From the NCBI RefSeq assembly GCF_900636545.1, contig NZ_LR134290.1:4464001-4528000 (forward strand): DNA of 64,000 nucleotides. The letters run 5' to 3'. Below the pieces are notes generated by a model that made no database searches, was not told the origin of the DNA, and worked only from the letters and a program-made list of their open reading frames with translations. The stretch is from Pseudomonas mendocina. GTDB taxonomy: Bacteria; Pseudomonadota; Gammaproteobacteria; Pseudomonadales; Pseudomonadaceae. Position 1 is the first letter of the stretch. Each line of letters starts with the position of its first letter. Below, one piece after another: positions 39,835-49,867 of this stretch. Position numbers and translations under genes: made by a program.

Positions 39835-41835
39835 ATGGCCGGCCTGATCCCGCAATCCTTCATCGATGACCTGCTCAACCGCACCGACATCGTCGATGTG
39901 GTGAGTTCGCGCATCCAGCTGAAGAAGACCGGCAAGAACTACAGCGCCTGCTGTCCTTTCCACAAGGAAAAGACCCCCTCCTTCACGGTCAGCCCGGACA
40001 AGCAGTTCTACTACTGCTTCGGCTGCGGTGCCGGCGGCAATGCCCTTGGCTTCGTCATGGACCACGATCAACTGGAGTTCCCCCAGGCGATCGAGGAGCT
40101 GGCCAAGCGCGCCGGCATGGATGTACCACGTGAGGAAAGCGGCCGCGGACACAAACCCAGGCAGCCCGTCGACTCACCGCTCTACCCGCTGCTCAATGCC
40201 GCCGCCGAGCACTATCGCCAGGCGCTGAAGAGCCATCCACAGCGCAAGTACGCCGTGGACTACCTAAAAGGCCGCGGCCTGACCGGTGAGATCGCCCGCG
40301 ACTTCGGCATCGGTTTCGCCCCGCCCGGCTGGGACAACCTGCTCAAGCAGCTGGGTGCCGACGCCCTGCAACAGAAAGTCATGATCGACGCCGGCCTGCT
40401 GATCGAGAACGCCGAGAACGGCAGGCGCTACGACCGCTTCCGCGACCGCATCATGTTCCCCATCCGCGACAGCCGCGGCCGGGTGATCGCCTTCGGCGGC
40501 CGCGTACTGGGCGACGACAAGCCCAAGTACCTGAACTCGCCGGAGACCCCGGTATTCCACAAGGGCCAGGAGCTTTACGGCCTGTACGAGGCGCGCAAGC
40601 ACAACCGTGATCTTGACGAGATCATGGTGGTCGAAGGCTACATGGACGTCATCGCCCTCGCCCAGCAAGGCCTGCGCAATGCCGTGGCGACTCTCGGCAC
40701 GGCCACCAGCGAAGAACACCTCAAGCGCCTGTTCCGCATCGTGCCCAGCGTGCTGTTCTGCTTCGACGGCGACGCCGCCGGACGCAACGCTGCCTGGCGC
40801 GCGCTAGAATCCACCCTGCCGAGCCTGCAGGACGGCCGCCGCGCGCGCTTCCTGTTCCTGCCCGAAGGCGAGGACCCGGACACCCTGGTGCGTGCCGAAG
40901 GCACCGACGCCTTCCGCGCACGCATCAACCAGCACGCCCAGCCGCTGGCCGACTACTTCTTCCAACAGCTCTGCGAAGAAGCCGACCCGCGCTCACTGGA
41001 AGGCAAGGCGCACCTGGTGACGTTGGCCGCGCCATTGATCGACAAGATCCCCGGCAACAACCTGCGCGCGCTGATGCGCCAGCGCCTGAGCGAGCTCACC
41101 GGCCTTTCCGGCGAAGCCATGAACCAGGTTGCCAGCGCCCCACGCAGCCATGCGCCGAGCACGCCCAGCCACGCCCCCAGCAGCGATTACCCGGATTACG
41201 GCGACATTCCCGACAGCGCCTACTACGACAGCCTGCCGGATGTCGGCGGCTACGAGCAGCCCGCCCCGCCTCAACAACAGCACTACGAGCGCCAAAACGA
41301 AGGCGGCAAAGGCAGCTGGAAGAAAGACGGTGGCAAATGGAGCAAGAAGGGCAAGGGCGATTTCGCACCACGTGCCCCGCGCACCGCGGTGAGCGTCGAA
41401 TCACCACATCTGATCGCTCTGCGCACCTTGCTGCACCATCCGCAGCTGGCGCAAAAGGTCGAGGATGTCAGCCACTTCGCCGACGAAGAGGACACCTACG
41501 CGCAACTTCTGGTAGCACTGGTCGGTGCCCTGCAGAAAACGCCCAACCTGCGTTCGCTGCAACTGATCGCTCGCTGGCACGGCACCGAACAGGGCCGTCT
41601 GCTGCGGGCACTGGCGGAGAAGGAATGGCTGATTCAGGGCGACAACCTTGAACAGCAGTTTTTCGACACCATTACTACACTTGCAAACAGTCAATCGCAG
41701 AGGCGGCGTGAAAAGGCGCTCCGCAGCATCATTCATAAAAGCCCCAGCGAGCTCACAGACGAGGAAAAGACATTGCTCAGAGAGCACTACAGCCTCACTT
41801 CCTCACCGAGCAGCAAGTCCCCAACTGGCGCCTAA
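39835..41835 (+). CDS. dnaG: DNA primase DnaG
   Basis: DnaG (666 residues) makes RNA primers at replication forks. The N-terminal zinc-binding domain has Cys40, His43, Cys61 and Cys64 (CCPFH, YYCFGCG). The TOPRIM core includes VVEGYMDVIAL and FCFDGDAAGRNAAWRAL. The C-terminal helicase-binding domain follows a low-complexity linker of about 80 residues rich in Pro, Gly, Tyr and Lys (about 440-520). Length is normal for Pseudomonas. Confidence 0.97.
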   Translation: MAGLIPQSFIDDLLNRTDIVDVVSSRIQLKKTGKNYSACCPFHKEKTPSFTVSPDKQFYYCFGCGAGGNALGFVMDHDQLEFPQAIEELAKRAGMDVPREESGRGHKPRQPVDSPLYPLLNAAAEHYRQALKSHPQRKYAVDYLKGRGLTGEIARDFGIGFAPPGWDNLLKQLGADALQQKVMIDAGLLIENAENGRRYDRFRDRIMFPIRDSRGRVIAFGGRVLGDDKPKYLNSPETPVFHKGQELYGLYEARKHNRDLDEIMVVEGYMDVIALAQQGLRNAVATLGTATSEEHLKRLFRIVPSVLFCFDGDAAGRNAAWRALESTLPSLQDGRRARFLFLPEGEDPDTLVRAEGTDAFRARINQHAQPLADYFFQQLCEEADPRSLEGKAHLVTLAAPLIDKIPGNNLRALMRQRLSELTGLSGEAMNQVASAPRSHAPSTPSHAPSSDYPDYGDIPDSAYYDSLPDVGGYEQPAPPQQQHYERQNEGGKGSWKKDGGKWSKKGKGDFAPRAPRTAVSVESPHLIALRTLLHHPQLAQKVEDVSHFADEEDTYAQLLVALVGALQKTPNLRSLQLIARWHGTEQGRLLRALAEKEWLIQGDNLEQQFFDTITTLANSQSQRRREKALRSIIHKSPSELTDEEKTLLREHYSLTSSPSSKSPTGA

Positions 41836-41843
41836 AGCCAAAA

Positions 41844-41861
41844 CCGAGGTATAATCCTCGG
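41844..41861 (+). promoter_or_regulatory. Candidate internal rpoD promoter in a hairpin loop
   Basis: ccgagg-TATAAT-cctcgg (41844-41861) is a perfect 6-bp stem whose loop is a consensus -10 hexamer, followed by cttgtttt. As DNA it may be a promoter -10 for rpoD (the matching -35 is poor). As RNA the stem plus T-rich tail looks like a weak terminator between dnaG and rpoD. Both readings are possible. Confidence 0.4.
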
Positions 41862-41902
41862 CTTGTTTTCAGCCCGCCAAGACCTTCAGTGGATAGGGTG
41901 TT

Positions 41903-43750
<1,848 letters not shown>

Positions 43751-43753
43751 TAC

Positions 43754-43783
43754 CAGAACCCCCGGCCCAGGCCGGGGGTTCTG
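43754..43783 (+). terminator. Rho-independent terminator after rpoD
   Basis: cagaacccccggc (43754-43766) and gccgggggttctg (43771-43783) are perfect 13-bp arms around a 4-nt loop, followed by ctttcc. It ends the rpsU-dnaG-rpoD transcript three bases after the stop codon. Confidence 0.88.
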
Positions 43784-43888
43784 CTTTCCGCCTCCGGCAT
43801 GGCGCCTGCGCAGGCGTCGCAATCAAACTGCCATCCCCGCATTGGCCGGTCTACACTGCGACCATATCGATCCTGAAACGAGGCCGTT

Positions 43889-46800
43889 ATGCCCCGCCTG
43901 CCGGCCATTTTGCTGTTGTGCCTGGCGTACTGGGTGACCCCCGCCCTGGCCCTGACACTCAACGAGAATGAGCGCACCTGGCTGGCGGCTCATCCCGAAC
44001 TGAGCCTGGGTGTCGATGCTGCCTGGCCACCTTTCGAGTTTCGCGACGACCAGGGTCAGTACCACGGCCTGACCGCCGACTACGTGCGCCTGATCGAAGA
44101 GCGTCTCGGCGTGACCTTTCGCCCCGTCGAGCAAGGCAGTTGGAGCGCGATACTGGAACAGGCAAGCAGGGGCCAGGTCGACCTGCTACCCGGCGTGATG
44201 GCGACCGCCGAGCGCCAGGAATACCTGAGCTTCACCCGTCCCTACCTGGACTTCCCCATCATCATCCTGGCGCGCAACGGCGGCCCACAGCCCAAGCGGC
44301 TAACAGACCTGTACGGCCTCAAGGTCGCAGTGGTCACCGACTATGCACCGCATGAATTGCTGCGCCAGCATCACCCCGACCTCAACCTGCTGGCGCTGCC
44401 GAGTGTGGCCGCCGCGTTGCAGGCACTGGCCACAAACCAGGCCGACGCCATGGTCGGCGACCTCGCATCCAGCGTCTGGAGCCTGCGCCAGCTCAAGCTC
44501 GACGGCATCTATATCAGCGGCGAGACGCCCTACCGCTATCAACTGGCCATGGCCGTACCGCGTGGGCAGAGCATGCTGGTCGGCATTCTCGACAAACTTT
44601 TCGCCGAGCTCAGCACCGAGGAAATCGCCGCCTTGCAAGCCCCCTGGGTCGGCAACGTACTGGACACGCGCGACGCCTGGCACGAAATCCTGCTCTATGG
44701 CCTGCCAGCCGTGTTCGGCCTGTTGGCGATCATTGCCGCCATCCTCAGCATCAACCGCCGACTGAAACGCGAAATGCGCAACCGCGTGGCACTGGAGCAG
44801 GAGCTGCGCAGCCGTGAGCAGCACTTTCGCGACATGGTCGAGAGCCTCTGTGCCATCACCTGGGAAACCGAATCGAGCGGGCTCACCTACACCTACGTGT
44901 CACCGCACGCGGAAAAACTGCTGGGCTACCCCCTGCACGAATGGCTCGAGCCCGGCTTCTGGCAGCGCCACCTGCACCCCGACGATCATCAGCGCACCCT
45001 GCGCGACTGCCTCGAGCAATCCTCTGCCGGCAAAGACCACGCGCTGGAATACCGGCTGCTCGCCGCCGACGGGCGCATCGTATGGGTCCGCGATATCGTC
45101 ACCCTGCTACAACGCAGCGACCAACAGGTGATTCGCGGCCTGATGATCGACATCAGCGAAGCCAAGCAGACCGAGCAGGCGCTGCGCCAGTCGGAACAGA
45201 AATTCGCCTCGGTGTTCCAGCAATGCCCGGACATCCTGATCATTGCCCGGCGAGCCGACGGCGTGCTGCTGGAGGTCAATACCGCCTTCACCGAGCAGAC
45301 CGGCATCAGCATCGAACAGGCCGTCGGCAAGACCGCCACCGAGCTCGACCTCTGGGGCGTGCCCGGCATTGGCCCGAGCCTGCTGCTGCGCCTGCAGGAC
45401 GAATGCCTACGCAATCTGGAACTGCCCTTTCGCCGCGCCGACGGCAGCCTGTTCATCGGCCTCATCTCCGCCAGCCCGTACATCCTCGACAACACCCCGG
45501 CGCTGGTCATGGTGGTGCGCGACATCAGCCAGCTCAAGAGCACCCAGCAGCAACTGCAGATATCCGAGGAGAAGTTCGCCAAGGCCTTCCATGCCTCGCC
45601 CGATGGCTTGCTGATCACCCGCATGCGCGACGGCCGGCTGATCGAAGCCAACGAAGGCTTCAGCCACATCACCGGCCACAGCTTCGACCAAGACGGCGAG
45701 CAGAGCACGCTCAGCCTGGGTATCTGGGCCGACCCGAAGGACCGCGAGAATATGGTGCAGTGCATCCGCGAGCACGGCAGCGTGCGCGACATGATCGCCC
45801 CGGTGCGCACCAAGAGCGGCCAGTTGCGCCTCTGCGAACTCTCCGCGCAGCCCTTGTCCATCAATGGCGAGGAATGCCTGCTGACCATCGCCCGCGACAT
45901 CACCGAACGCCAGCAGATGCAGGAAGAGCTGCAGCAGGCCGCCACCGTCTTCGAAAGCACCGCCGAAGGCGTACTGATCACCGACCTCGAACAGCGCATC
46001 ACCGCGGTCAACCGCGCCTTCACCCAGATCACCGGCTACAGCGAGGCCGAAGCCCTCGGCCAGCGCCCCACCCTGCTCTCCTCCGGCCAGCACGACAAAG
46101 CCTTCTACGCAGCCATGTGGCACAGCCTCGCGGCCAACGGACACTGGCAGGGGGAGATCTGGAACCGACGCAAGAACGGCGAGCTGTACCCGGAGTGGCT
46201 GACCATCAGCGCCGTGCGCAACCGCGACAACCAGATCACCCACTTCGTTGGCGTATTCGCTGACATCTCCAGCCTCAAGCATGCCCAGGCGCGTCTCGAT
46301 CATCAGGCCCACCACGACCCGCTGACCGGCCTGCCCAACCGCCTGCTGTTCGAAAATCGCCTGCGCGGCGCTCTGGACGGCACGCGCGCCGATGACCAGC
46401 TCGGCGCCGTGCTGTTTCTCGACCTCGACCGCTTCAAGCAGATCAACGACAGCCTTGGCCATCCGGTCGGCGATCAACTGCTCAAGGCCATCGCCGAGCG
46501 TCTGCGCCTGCAACTGCGCGACATCGACACCGTGGCCCGCCTCGGCGGCGACGAATTCATCATCCTGCTGCCCGGCCTGCACCAGCCGCAGGATGCCGAG
46601 CAGATCGCGCAGAAACTGCTCGAATGCTTTGACGCGTCGTTCCAGCTCGACAACCACGAGTTCTTCATCAGTGCCAGCATCGGCATCAGCCTCTACCCCA
46701 CGGACGGCCAGGATGTGGCCACCCTGGTAAAGAACGCCGACGCGGCCATGTACCAGTCCAAGGCCAAGGGACGAAACCGCTGCGAGTTCTATACCCGCTC

Positions 46801-47623
46801 GCTGACCTTCCAGGTCAACGAACGCATGGCCATGGAACAGGAACTGCGCCGCGCCCTCGAACGCAACGAGCTGTGCCTCTACTACCAGCCCAAGTTCTGC
46901 CTGCGCAGCCAGAGCCTGGTGGGCGCCGAAGCCCTAGTGCGCTGGCCGCACCCGGTATTCGGCGACATCCCGCCGGATCGTTTCATCCCGGTGGCCGAAG
47001 AAAGCGGGCTGATCCTGCCGCTGGGCGACTGGGTGCTGGAACAGGCCTGCCGCCAGTTGCAGGAATGGCAGGAAAGCGGCCGCGGCTTCGGCGCCCTTTC
47101 GGTCAACCTCGCCGGCGCGCAACTGCACCAGCCCAGCCTGCTACCGCGTATCAGCGCCCTGCTGCAACGCTACAACCTGGCGCCGGAACTGCTGCAGCTG
47201 GAGATCACCGAGAACTTCATCATGAACCAGGCCGAGGAAGCGCTGGACATCCTCCACCGTCTCAAGCAACTCGGCGTGCAACTGGCGATCGACGACTTCG
47301 GCACCGGCTACTCCTCGCTCAGCTACCTCAAACGCCTACCGCTGGACGTACTGAAGATCGACCAGTCCTTCGTCCGCGGCCTGCCGGACGACCCGCACGA
47401 CCTGGCGATCACCCGCGCCATCATCGCCCTGGGCAACAGCATGCAACTGACGGTGATCGCCGAAGGCGTGGAAACCAAGGCTCAGGAACTCTGCCTGGCC
47501 GCCGAAGGCTGCCTGCAGATCCAGGGCTACGTGCTCAGCCGCCCACTCTCGGCCGACACCTTCGCCCGGAAATTTCTCCCGCCAGGTCAAGCGGTTGGCG
47601 CTGGCGAGAGCGCACCGGTATAA
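43889..47623 (+). CDS. rmcA: Redox/phenazine-type c-di-GMP modulator RmcA (SBP-PAS-GGDEF-EAL)
   Basis: This 1244-residue membrane protein combines a signal sequence (1-22), a periplasmic SBP_bac_3 domain (about 30-265), a transmembrane helix (about 270-290), four PAS domains, a GGDEF domain and an EAL domain. The GGDEF motif is intact at 886-890 (RLGGDEF). The EAL motif at 1014-1016 and DDFGTGYSSL are intact, so phosphodiesterase activity is likely. Architecture, length and position next to rpoD match P. aeruginosa RmcA (PA0575), which lowers c-di-GMP in response to phenazine and redox state. The downstream tRNA promoter overlaps its 3' end. Confidence 0.92.
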   Translation: MPRLPAILLLCLAYWVTPALALTLNENERTWLAAHPELSLGVDAAWPPFEFRDDQGQYHGLTADYVRLIEERLGVTFRPVEQGSWSAILEQASRGQVDLLPGVMATAERQEYLSFTRPYLDFPIIILARNGGPQPKRLTDLYGLKVAVVTDYAPHELLRQHHPDLNLLALPSVAAALQALATNQADAMVGDLASSVWSLRQLKLDGIYISGETPYRYQLAMAVPRGQSMLVGILDKLFAELSTEEIAALQAPWVGNVLDTRDAWHEILLYGLPAVFGLLAIIAAILSINRRLKREMRNRVALEQELRSREQHFRDMVESLCAITWETESSGLTYTYVSPHAEKLLGYPLHEWLEPGFWQRHLHPDDHQRTLRDCLEQSSAGKDHALEYRLLAADGRIVWVRDIVTLLQRSDQQVIRGLMIDISEAKQTEQALRQSEQKFASVFQQCPDILIIARRADGVLLEVNTAFTEQTGISIEQAVGKTATELDLWGVPGIGPSLLLRLQDECLRNLELPFRRADGSLFIGLISASPYILDNTPALVMVVRDISQLKSTQQQLQISEEKFAKAFHASPDGLLITRMRDGRLIEANEGFSHITGHSFDQDGEQSTLSLGIWADPKDRENMVQCIREHGSVRDMIAPVRTKSGQLRLCELSAQPLSINGEECLLTIARDITERQQMQEELQQAATVFESTAEGVLITDLEQRITAVNRAFTQITGYSEAEALGQRPTLLSSGQHDKAFYAAMWHSLAANGHWQGEIWNRRKNGELYPEWLTISAVRNRDNQITHFVGVFADISSLKHAQARLDHQAHHDPLTGLPNRLLFENRLRGALDGTRADDQLGAVLFLDLDRFKQINDSLGHPVGDQLLKAIAERLRLQLRDIDTVARLGGDEFIILLPGLHQPQDAEQIAQKLLECFDASFQLDNHEFFISASIGISLYPTDGQDVATLVKNADAAMYQSKAKGRNRCEFYTRSLTFQVNERMAMEQELRRALERNELCLYYQPKFCLRSQSLVGAEALVRWPHPVFGDIPPDRFIPVAEESGLILPLGDWVLEQACRQLQEWQESGRGFGALSVNLAGAQLHQPSLLPRISALLQRYNLAPELLQLEITENFIMNQAEEALDILHRLKQLGVQLAIDDFGTGYSSLSYLKRLPLDVLKIDQSFVRGLPDDPHDLAITRAIIALGNSMQLTVIAEGVETKAQELCLAAEGCLQIQGYVLSRPLSADTFARKFLPPGQAVGAGESAPV

Positions 47624-47624
47624 T
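47595..47624 (+). promoter_or_regulatory. tRNA promoter overlapping the rmcA stop
   Basis: A consensus -10 TATAAT (47619-47624) lies 18 bp after TTGGCG (47595-47600) and 16 bp before the tRNA. The -10 includes the rmcA stop codon TAA (47621-47623). Confidence 0.7.
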
Positions 47625-47639
47625 CCGCCGGCCTTCTGG

Positions 47640-47716
47640 GGGCCTATAGCTCAGTTGGTTAGAGCAGAGGACTCATAATCCTTTGGTCCACGGTTCGAGT
47701 CCGTGTGGGCCCACCA
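47640..47716 (+). tRNA. tRNA with CAT anticodon, probably tRNA-Ile2 (lysidine-modified)
   Basis: The 77-nt gene folds as a full cloverleaf: acceptor GGGCCTA/TGGGCCC, D arm with AGTTGGTTA, anticodon loop CTCATAA, T arm with GGTTCGAGTCC, and encoded CCA. The anticodon CAT could be Met or the Ile2 species modified by TilS. The C4-G69 and C5-G68 pairs of the acceptor stem are TilS identity features and are absent in elongator Met tRNA, so Ile2 is preferred. A terminator follows at once. Confidence 0.93.
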
Positions 47717-47721
47717 CCTTC

Positions 47722-47745
47722 AAAGCCGCGCATTGCGCGGCTTTT
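47722..47745 (+). terminator. Terminator after the tRNA
   Basis: aaagccgcgc (47722-47731) and gcgcggcttt (47735-47744) form a 10-bp stem with 3-nt loop, followed by tttg. It ends the tRNA transcript. The next 80 bp up to the predicted prophage end (47746-47826) contain no gene I can recognise. Confidence 0.88.
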
Positions 47746-47826
47746 GTATTCCTCAGTCCGGTTAGCTGAGCATCGCAATCTCTGATTTCCCCTGAACCTT
47801 TGCCCTTATTGCCCGGTCGGCTTTAA

Positions 47827-48001
47827 TGTGAGGGGGTTATAGGTTTGGCATAGGGCCGAATGGTGGCGGAAGAAGCCGGATAAAGCCGGAAAGCCCCGGA
47901 CGGCGCAGGCCCGGCAGGTTCAGTCTATGCCAAAAGGCTGCGAAGGCTGGAACGGGCCGGCCTACCCCTGGTAGCCCTGATTTCGCAGCTATTTGGCATA
48001 A
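47827..48001. other. Predicted phage left end (attL) with three transposase-type sites
   Basis: TTTGGCATA occurs three times: 47844-47852 and 47992-48000 on the plus strand and 47926-47934 on the minus strand. The second and third share a longer consensus, TTCGCAGCYWTTTGGCATA. If the end is TGTGAGGGGG at 47827, the sites fall at about 6-26, 99-120 and 154-175 from the end, close to the L1, L2, L3 layout of phage Mu. The preceding 5 bp (tttaa, 47822-47826) would then be the target duplication. The exact end needs the right end for confirmation. Confidence 0.65.
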
Positions 48002-48006
48002 CCCTT

Positions 48007-48735
48007 TCAGATCATCCAGCCGCCAGCCCATACAACGCGACCGATGATCTGCAGCTCGCCCAGCCGATCCTTGGGGACGGTCATCGGGTCATATTCCTTG
48101 TTGTGGCTGATGATTCGCACCGAGCCATCAAACTGGCGCTGCAGGCGCTTGGCGTATAGGTGGTCATCGAGCATCACCACATAGACACCCTCACCCTCCA
48201 GAGTATTGCGGCTCAGGTCGATCATCACCGTATCGCCGTCATCAAGCAGCCCCACCATCGAATCGCCGTCTACACGCAGGCACGCCAGGAACGCGGGCTG
48301 CAGACCCTTTTTGCGCAGGCTGTAGCGCGTGAACGACAGGTTTACCAGCACGCGGCATCGCTCGTTCCATGCACCGCTCCCTGCGCTGCAGCGGGCGTCA
48401 TAGAGCGGAACGTACGCGTACATATCCTCATCATCTTCCTGCTTCTGAGGTTCTGCTATCTGGGTCTCACCAAGCATGCTGCCATGACCTGTGGCCACCC
48501 AGTCCAGCGAGGCGCCCTTTGCCATAGCCAGGCGGGCCAGGGAGTCGAAGGACGGCATGCCTTCCTCTGCCAGCCACCTCTGCAGGGTCGATACGGCTAC
48601 GCCAGCCATCGCGGCAGCCTGTTTACGGGATTCGAACAGGTCCGCTATCGCTTCAATGCGTGTTCCGATTCCTTTGCTGGGAAAAGGAACCGAATTTGCG
48701 CCTTCTTTGGTCTGTTCCGATTCTTCGTAACTCAT
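48007..48735 (-). CDS. Phage repressor (HTH plus S24 peptidase, lambda CI type)
   Basis: The 242-residue protein has an N-terminal helix-turn-helix (SRKQAAAMAGVAVSTLQRWL, about 37-56) and a C-terminal S24/LexA-like domain with Ser159 (VDGDSMVG) and Lys196 (HLYAKRLQ). CSAGSG near 116-121 supplies an Ala-Gly cleavage site. This is a self-cleaving, probably RecA-responsive repressor, unlike the Mu c protein. It faces left toward attL and is divergent from the early genes, as expected for the lysogeny switch. Tandem repeats at 48737-48756 near its start are operator candidates. Confidence 0.9.
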   Translation of the reverse strand: MSYEESEQTKEGANSVPFPSKGIGTRIEAIADLFESRKQAAAMAGVAVSTLQRWLAEEGMPSFDSLARLAMAKGASLDWVATGHGSMLGETQIAEPQKQEDDEDMYAYVPLYDARCSAGSGAWNERCRVLVNLSFTRYSLRKKGLQPAFLACLRVDGDSMVGLLDDGDTVMIDLSRNTLEGEGVYVVMLDDHLYAKRLQRQFDGSVRIISHNKEYDPMTVPKDRLGELQIIGRVVWAGGWMI

Positions 48736-48736
48736 T

Positions 48737-48756
48737 GATTTATCTCAGATTTATCT
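48737..48756. promoter_or_regulatory. Tandem 11-bp repeats, candidate repressor operators
   Basis: GATTTATCT occurs at 48737-48745 and again at 48748-48756, spaced by exactly 11 bp (one helical turn). The pair abuts the repressor start codon and overlaps its probable -10 region, which suits autoregulation. Confidence 0.5.
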
Positions 48757-48809
48757 AAAAATCGCCCATGAGGTCGCATAAAAGAGAATCGGAACCGCAA
48801 AAACGGGCT

Positions 48810-48837
48810 TTGACCAGTCCCGTATTTGCGTTATGTT
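48810..48837 (+). promoter_or_regulatory. Candidate phage early promoter
   Basis: TTGACC (48810-48815) and TATGTT (48832-48837), with 16-bp spacing, lie in the divergent control region and point toward the ner-like gene about 65 bp downstream. A 16-bp dyad, gccacttTCaagtggc (48871-48886), follows and may bind the Ner-like protein or the repressor. Confidence 0.5.
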
Positions 48838-48903
48838 TATGCCCTAGGACAGGTTAGACGTCCCAAAAAAGCCACTTTCAAGTGGCGTAATTAGGACAAG
48901 GGC

Positions 48904-49242
48904 ATGAACACTACCGAAATTCCAAACGACCCCACCCTTCGCTGGGAGTGGATCAAATTCCAGCTCCGCGCCAAGGGTTCCTCCCTCGCCATCGTTGCTC
49001 GCTCGCTTGGGCTTAGTGCCCAGGCCGTGAAGAACGCCAAGCGCCAGCCGTACCCAAGCGTCGAGCGTGCCATCGCCAAGGTTCTCAAGCTGCAACCGAT
49101 GCAGCTTTGGCCGGAGCGCTGGAACGAGGACGGATCGCCTCACCGCCAGCGCCCCAACCGCGCGGAATCTGTGGGGCCGCAATTGCGAAAGCATAACCCA
49201 GCTCATGACCTTGGGCACCGTAAAACCGGAACGGAGGCTTGA
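48904..49242 (+). CDS. Ner-like DNA-binding regulator
   Basis: The 112-residue protein contains the Ner/Nlp winged helix-turn-helix (LRWEWIKFQLRAKGSSLAIV, ARSLGLSAQAVKNAKRQPYP). In Mu, Ner represses the early and repressor promoters as transposition starts. The C-terminal 35 residues are basic and specific to this phage. It is the first gene of the rightward early operon. Confidence 0.85.
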   Translation: MNTTEIPNDPTLRWEWIKFQLRAKGSSLAIVARSLGLSAQAVKNAKRQPYPSVERAIAKVLKLQPMQLWPERWNEDGSPHRQRPNRAESVGPQLRKHNPAHDLGHRKTGTEA

Positions 49243-49244
49243 AC

Positions 49245-49676
49245 ATGCGTCACGGAAAAGATGACCGCACCCTAGACATCTTCGATGTTCCCCAGCCGAA
49301 GCTGGCTGTGCCCGGCGAGGGCAACTATGCCGCCGAAGTCAGCCTGATGGTCGGCTCGCTGCTCAAGGGTCTGGATCGCCGCGAGCTGGCCGCACACATG
49401 TCGCGTCTGTCTGGTGATGACGTGAGCAAGCACATGCTCGACGCCTGGGCCAGCGCCGCACGCCAGGATCACAACATTCCCTTCTACCGTGTCCCGCTCC
49501 TGGAACAGAGCTGCGACAGCCACGATCTGACCGACTGGCTGGTCGAGCAGCGCGGCGGCCGCGCTGCTTATGGCACAGAGGCGCTCGATGCTGAGCTGGG
49601 GCGCTTGAAGCGCCAGGCCGCAGCCATCACCCGCCGCGCCCGTGACCTAGAGAAGCTCATGGGGGTGCGGAAATGA
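49245..49676 (+). CDS. Conserved phage protein, unknown function
   Basis: The 143-residue product starts MRHGKDDRTLDIFDVPQPKL with GGAGG 7 bp upstream; a TTG two codons earlier is not needed. The C-terminal third is helical and basic (LKRQAAAITRRARDLEKLMG). The middle has LDRRELAAHMSRLSGDDVSK, resembling a helix-turn-helix. It is conserved in transposable-phage early regions but I cannot assign a role. It overlaps the next gene by 4 bp. Confidence 0.7.
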   Translation: MRHGKDDRTLDIFDVPQPKLAVPGEGNYAAEVSLMVGSLLKGLDRRELAAHMSRLSGDDVSKHMLDAWASAARQDHNIPFYRVPLLEQSCDSHDLTDWLVEQRGGRAAYGTEALDAELGRLKRQAAAITRRARDLEKLMGVRK

Positions 49677-49867
49677 CCAGCATCCCGCAAAGCCTCCTGG
49701 ACGATCTTCGCCACGCCACGGAGTTCTATGACTGCTGCGTTGCTGAAAGCGCAGCCGGGCACAACGACGCCGAGACAGGCACGTTCCGCGATGCCGAGGA
49801 CTGGCTCCGTAGTGCTGCGCTGAACCTGGGCGCGTTCCTTGTCCGTGGTGAGGTGCCCAATGCGTAA
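49673..49867 (+). CDS. Small phage protein, unknown
   Basis: The 64-residue acidic protein (MTSIPQSLLDDLRHATEFYD...) overlaps both its neighbours (4 bp and 8 bp), which supports its being translated. No family is recognised. It immediately precedes the transposase gene. Confidence 0.6.
   Translation: MTSIPQSLLDDLRHATEFYDCCVAESAAGHNDAETGTFRDAEDWLRSAALNLGAFLVRGEVPNA

Noticed and set aside
47640..47720. tRNA as the prophage attachment site
   Set aside because: The phage encodes a MuA-type DDE transposase and no tyrosine integrase is visible; no tRNA fragment repeat is seen at the junction.
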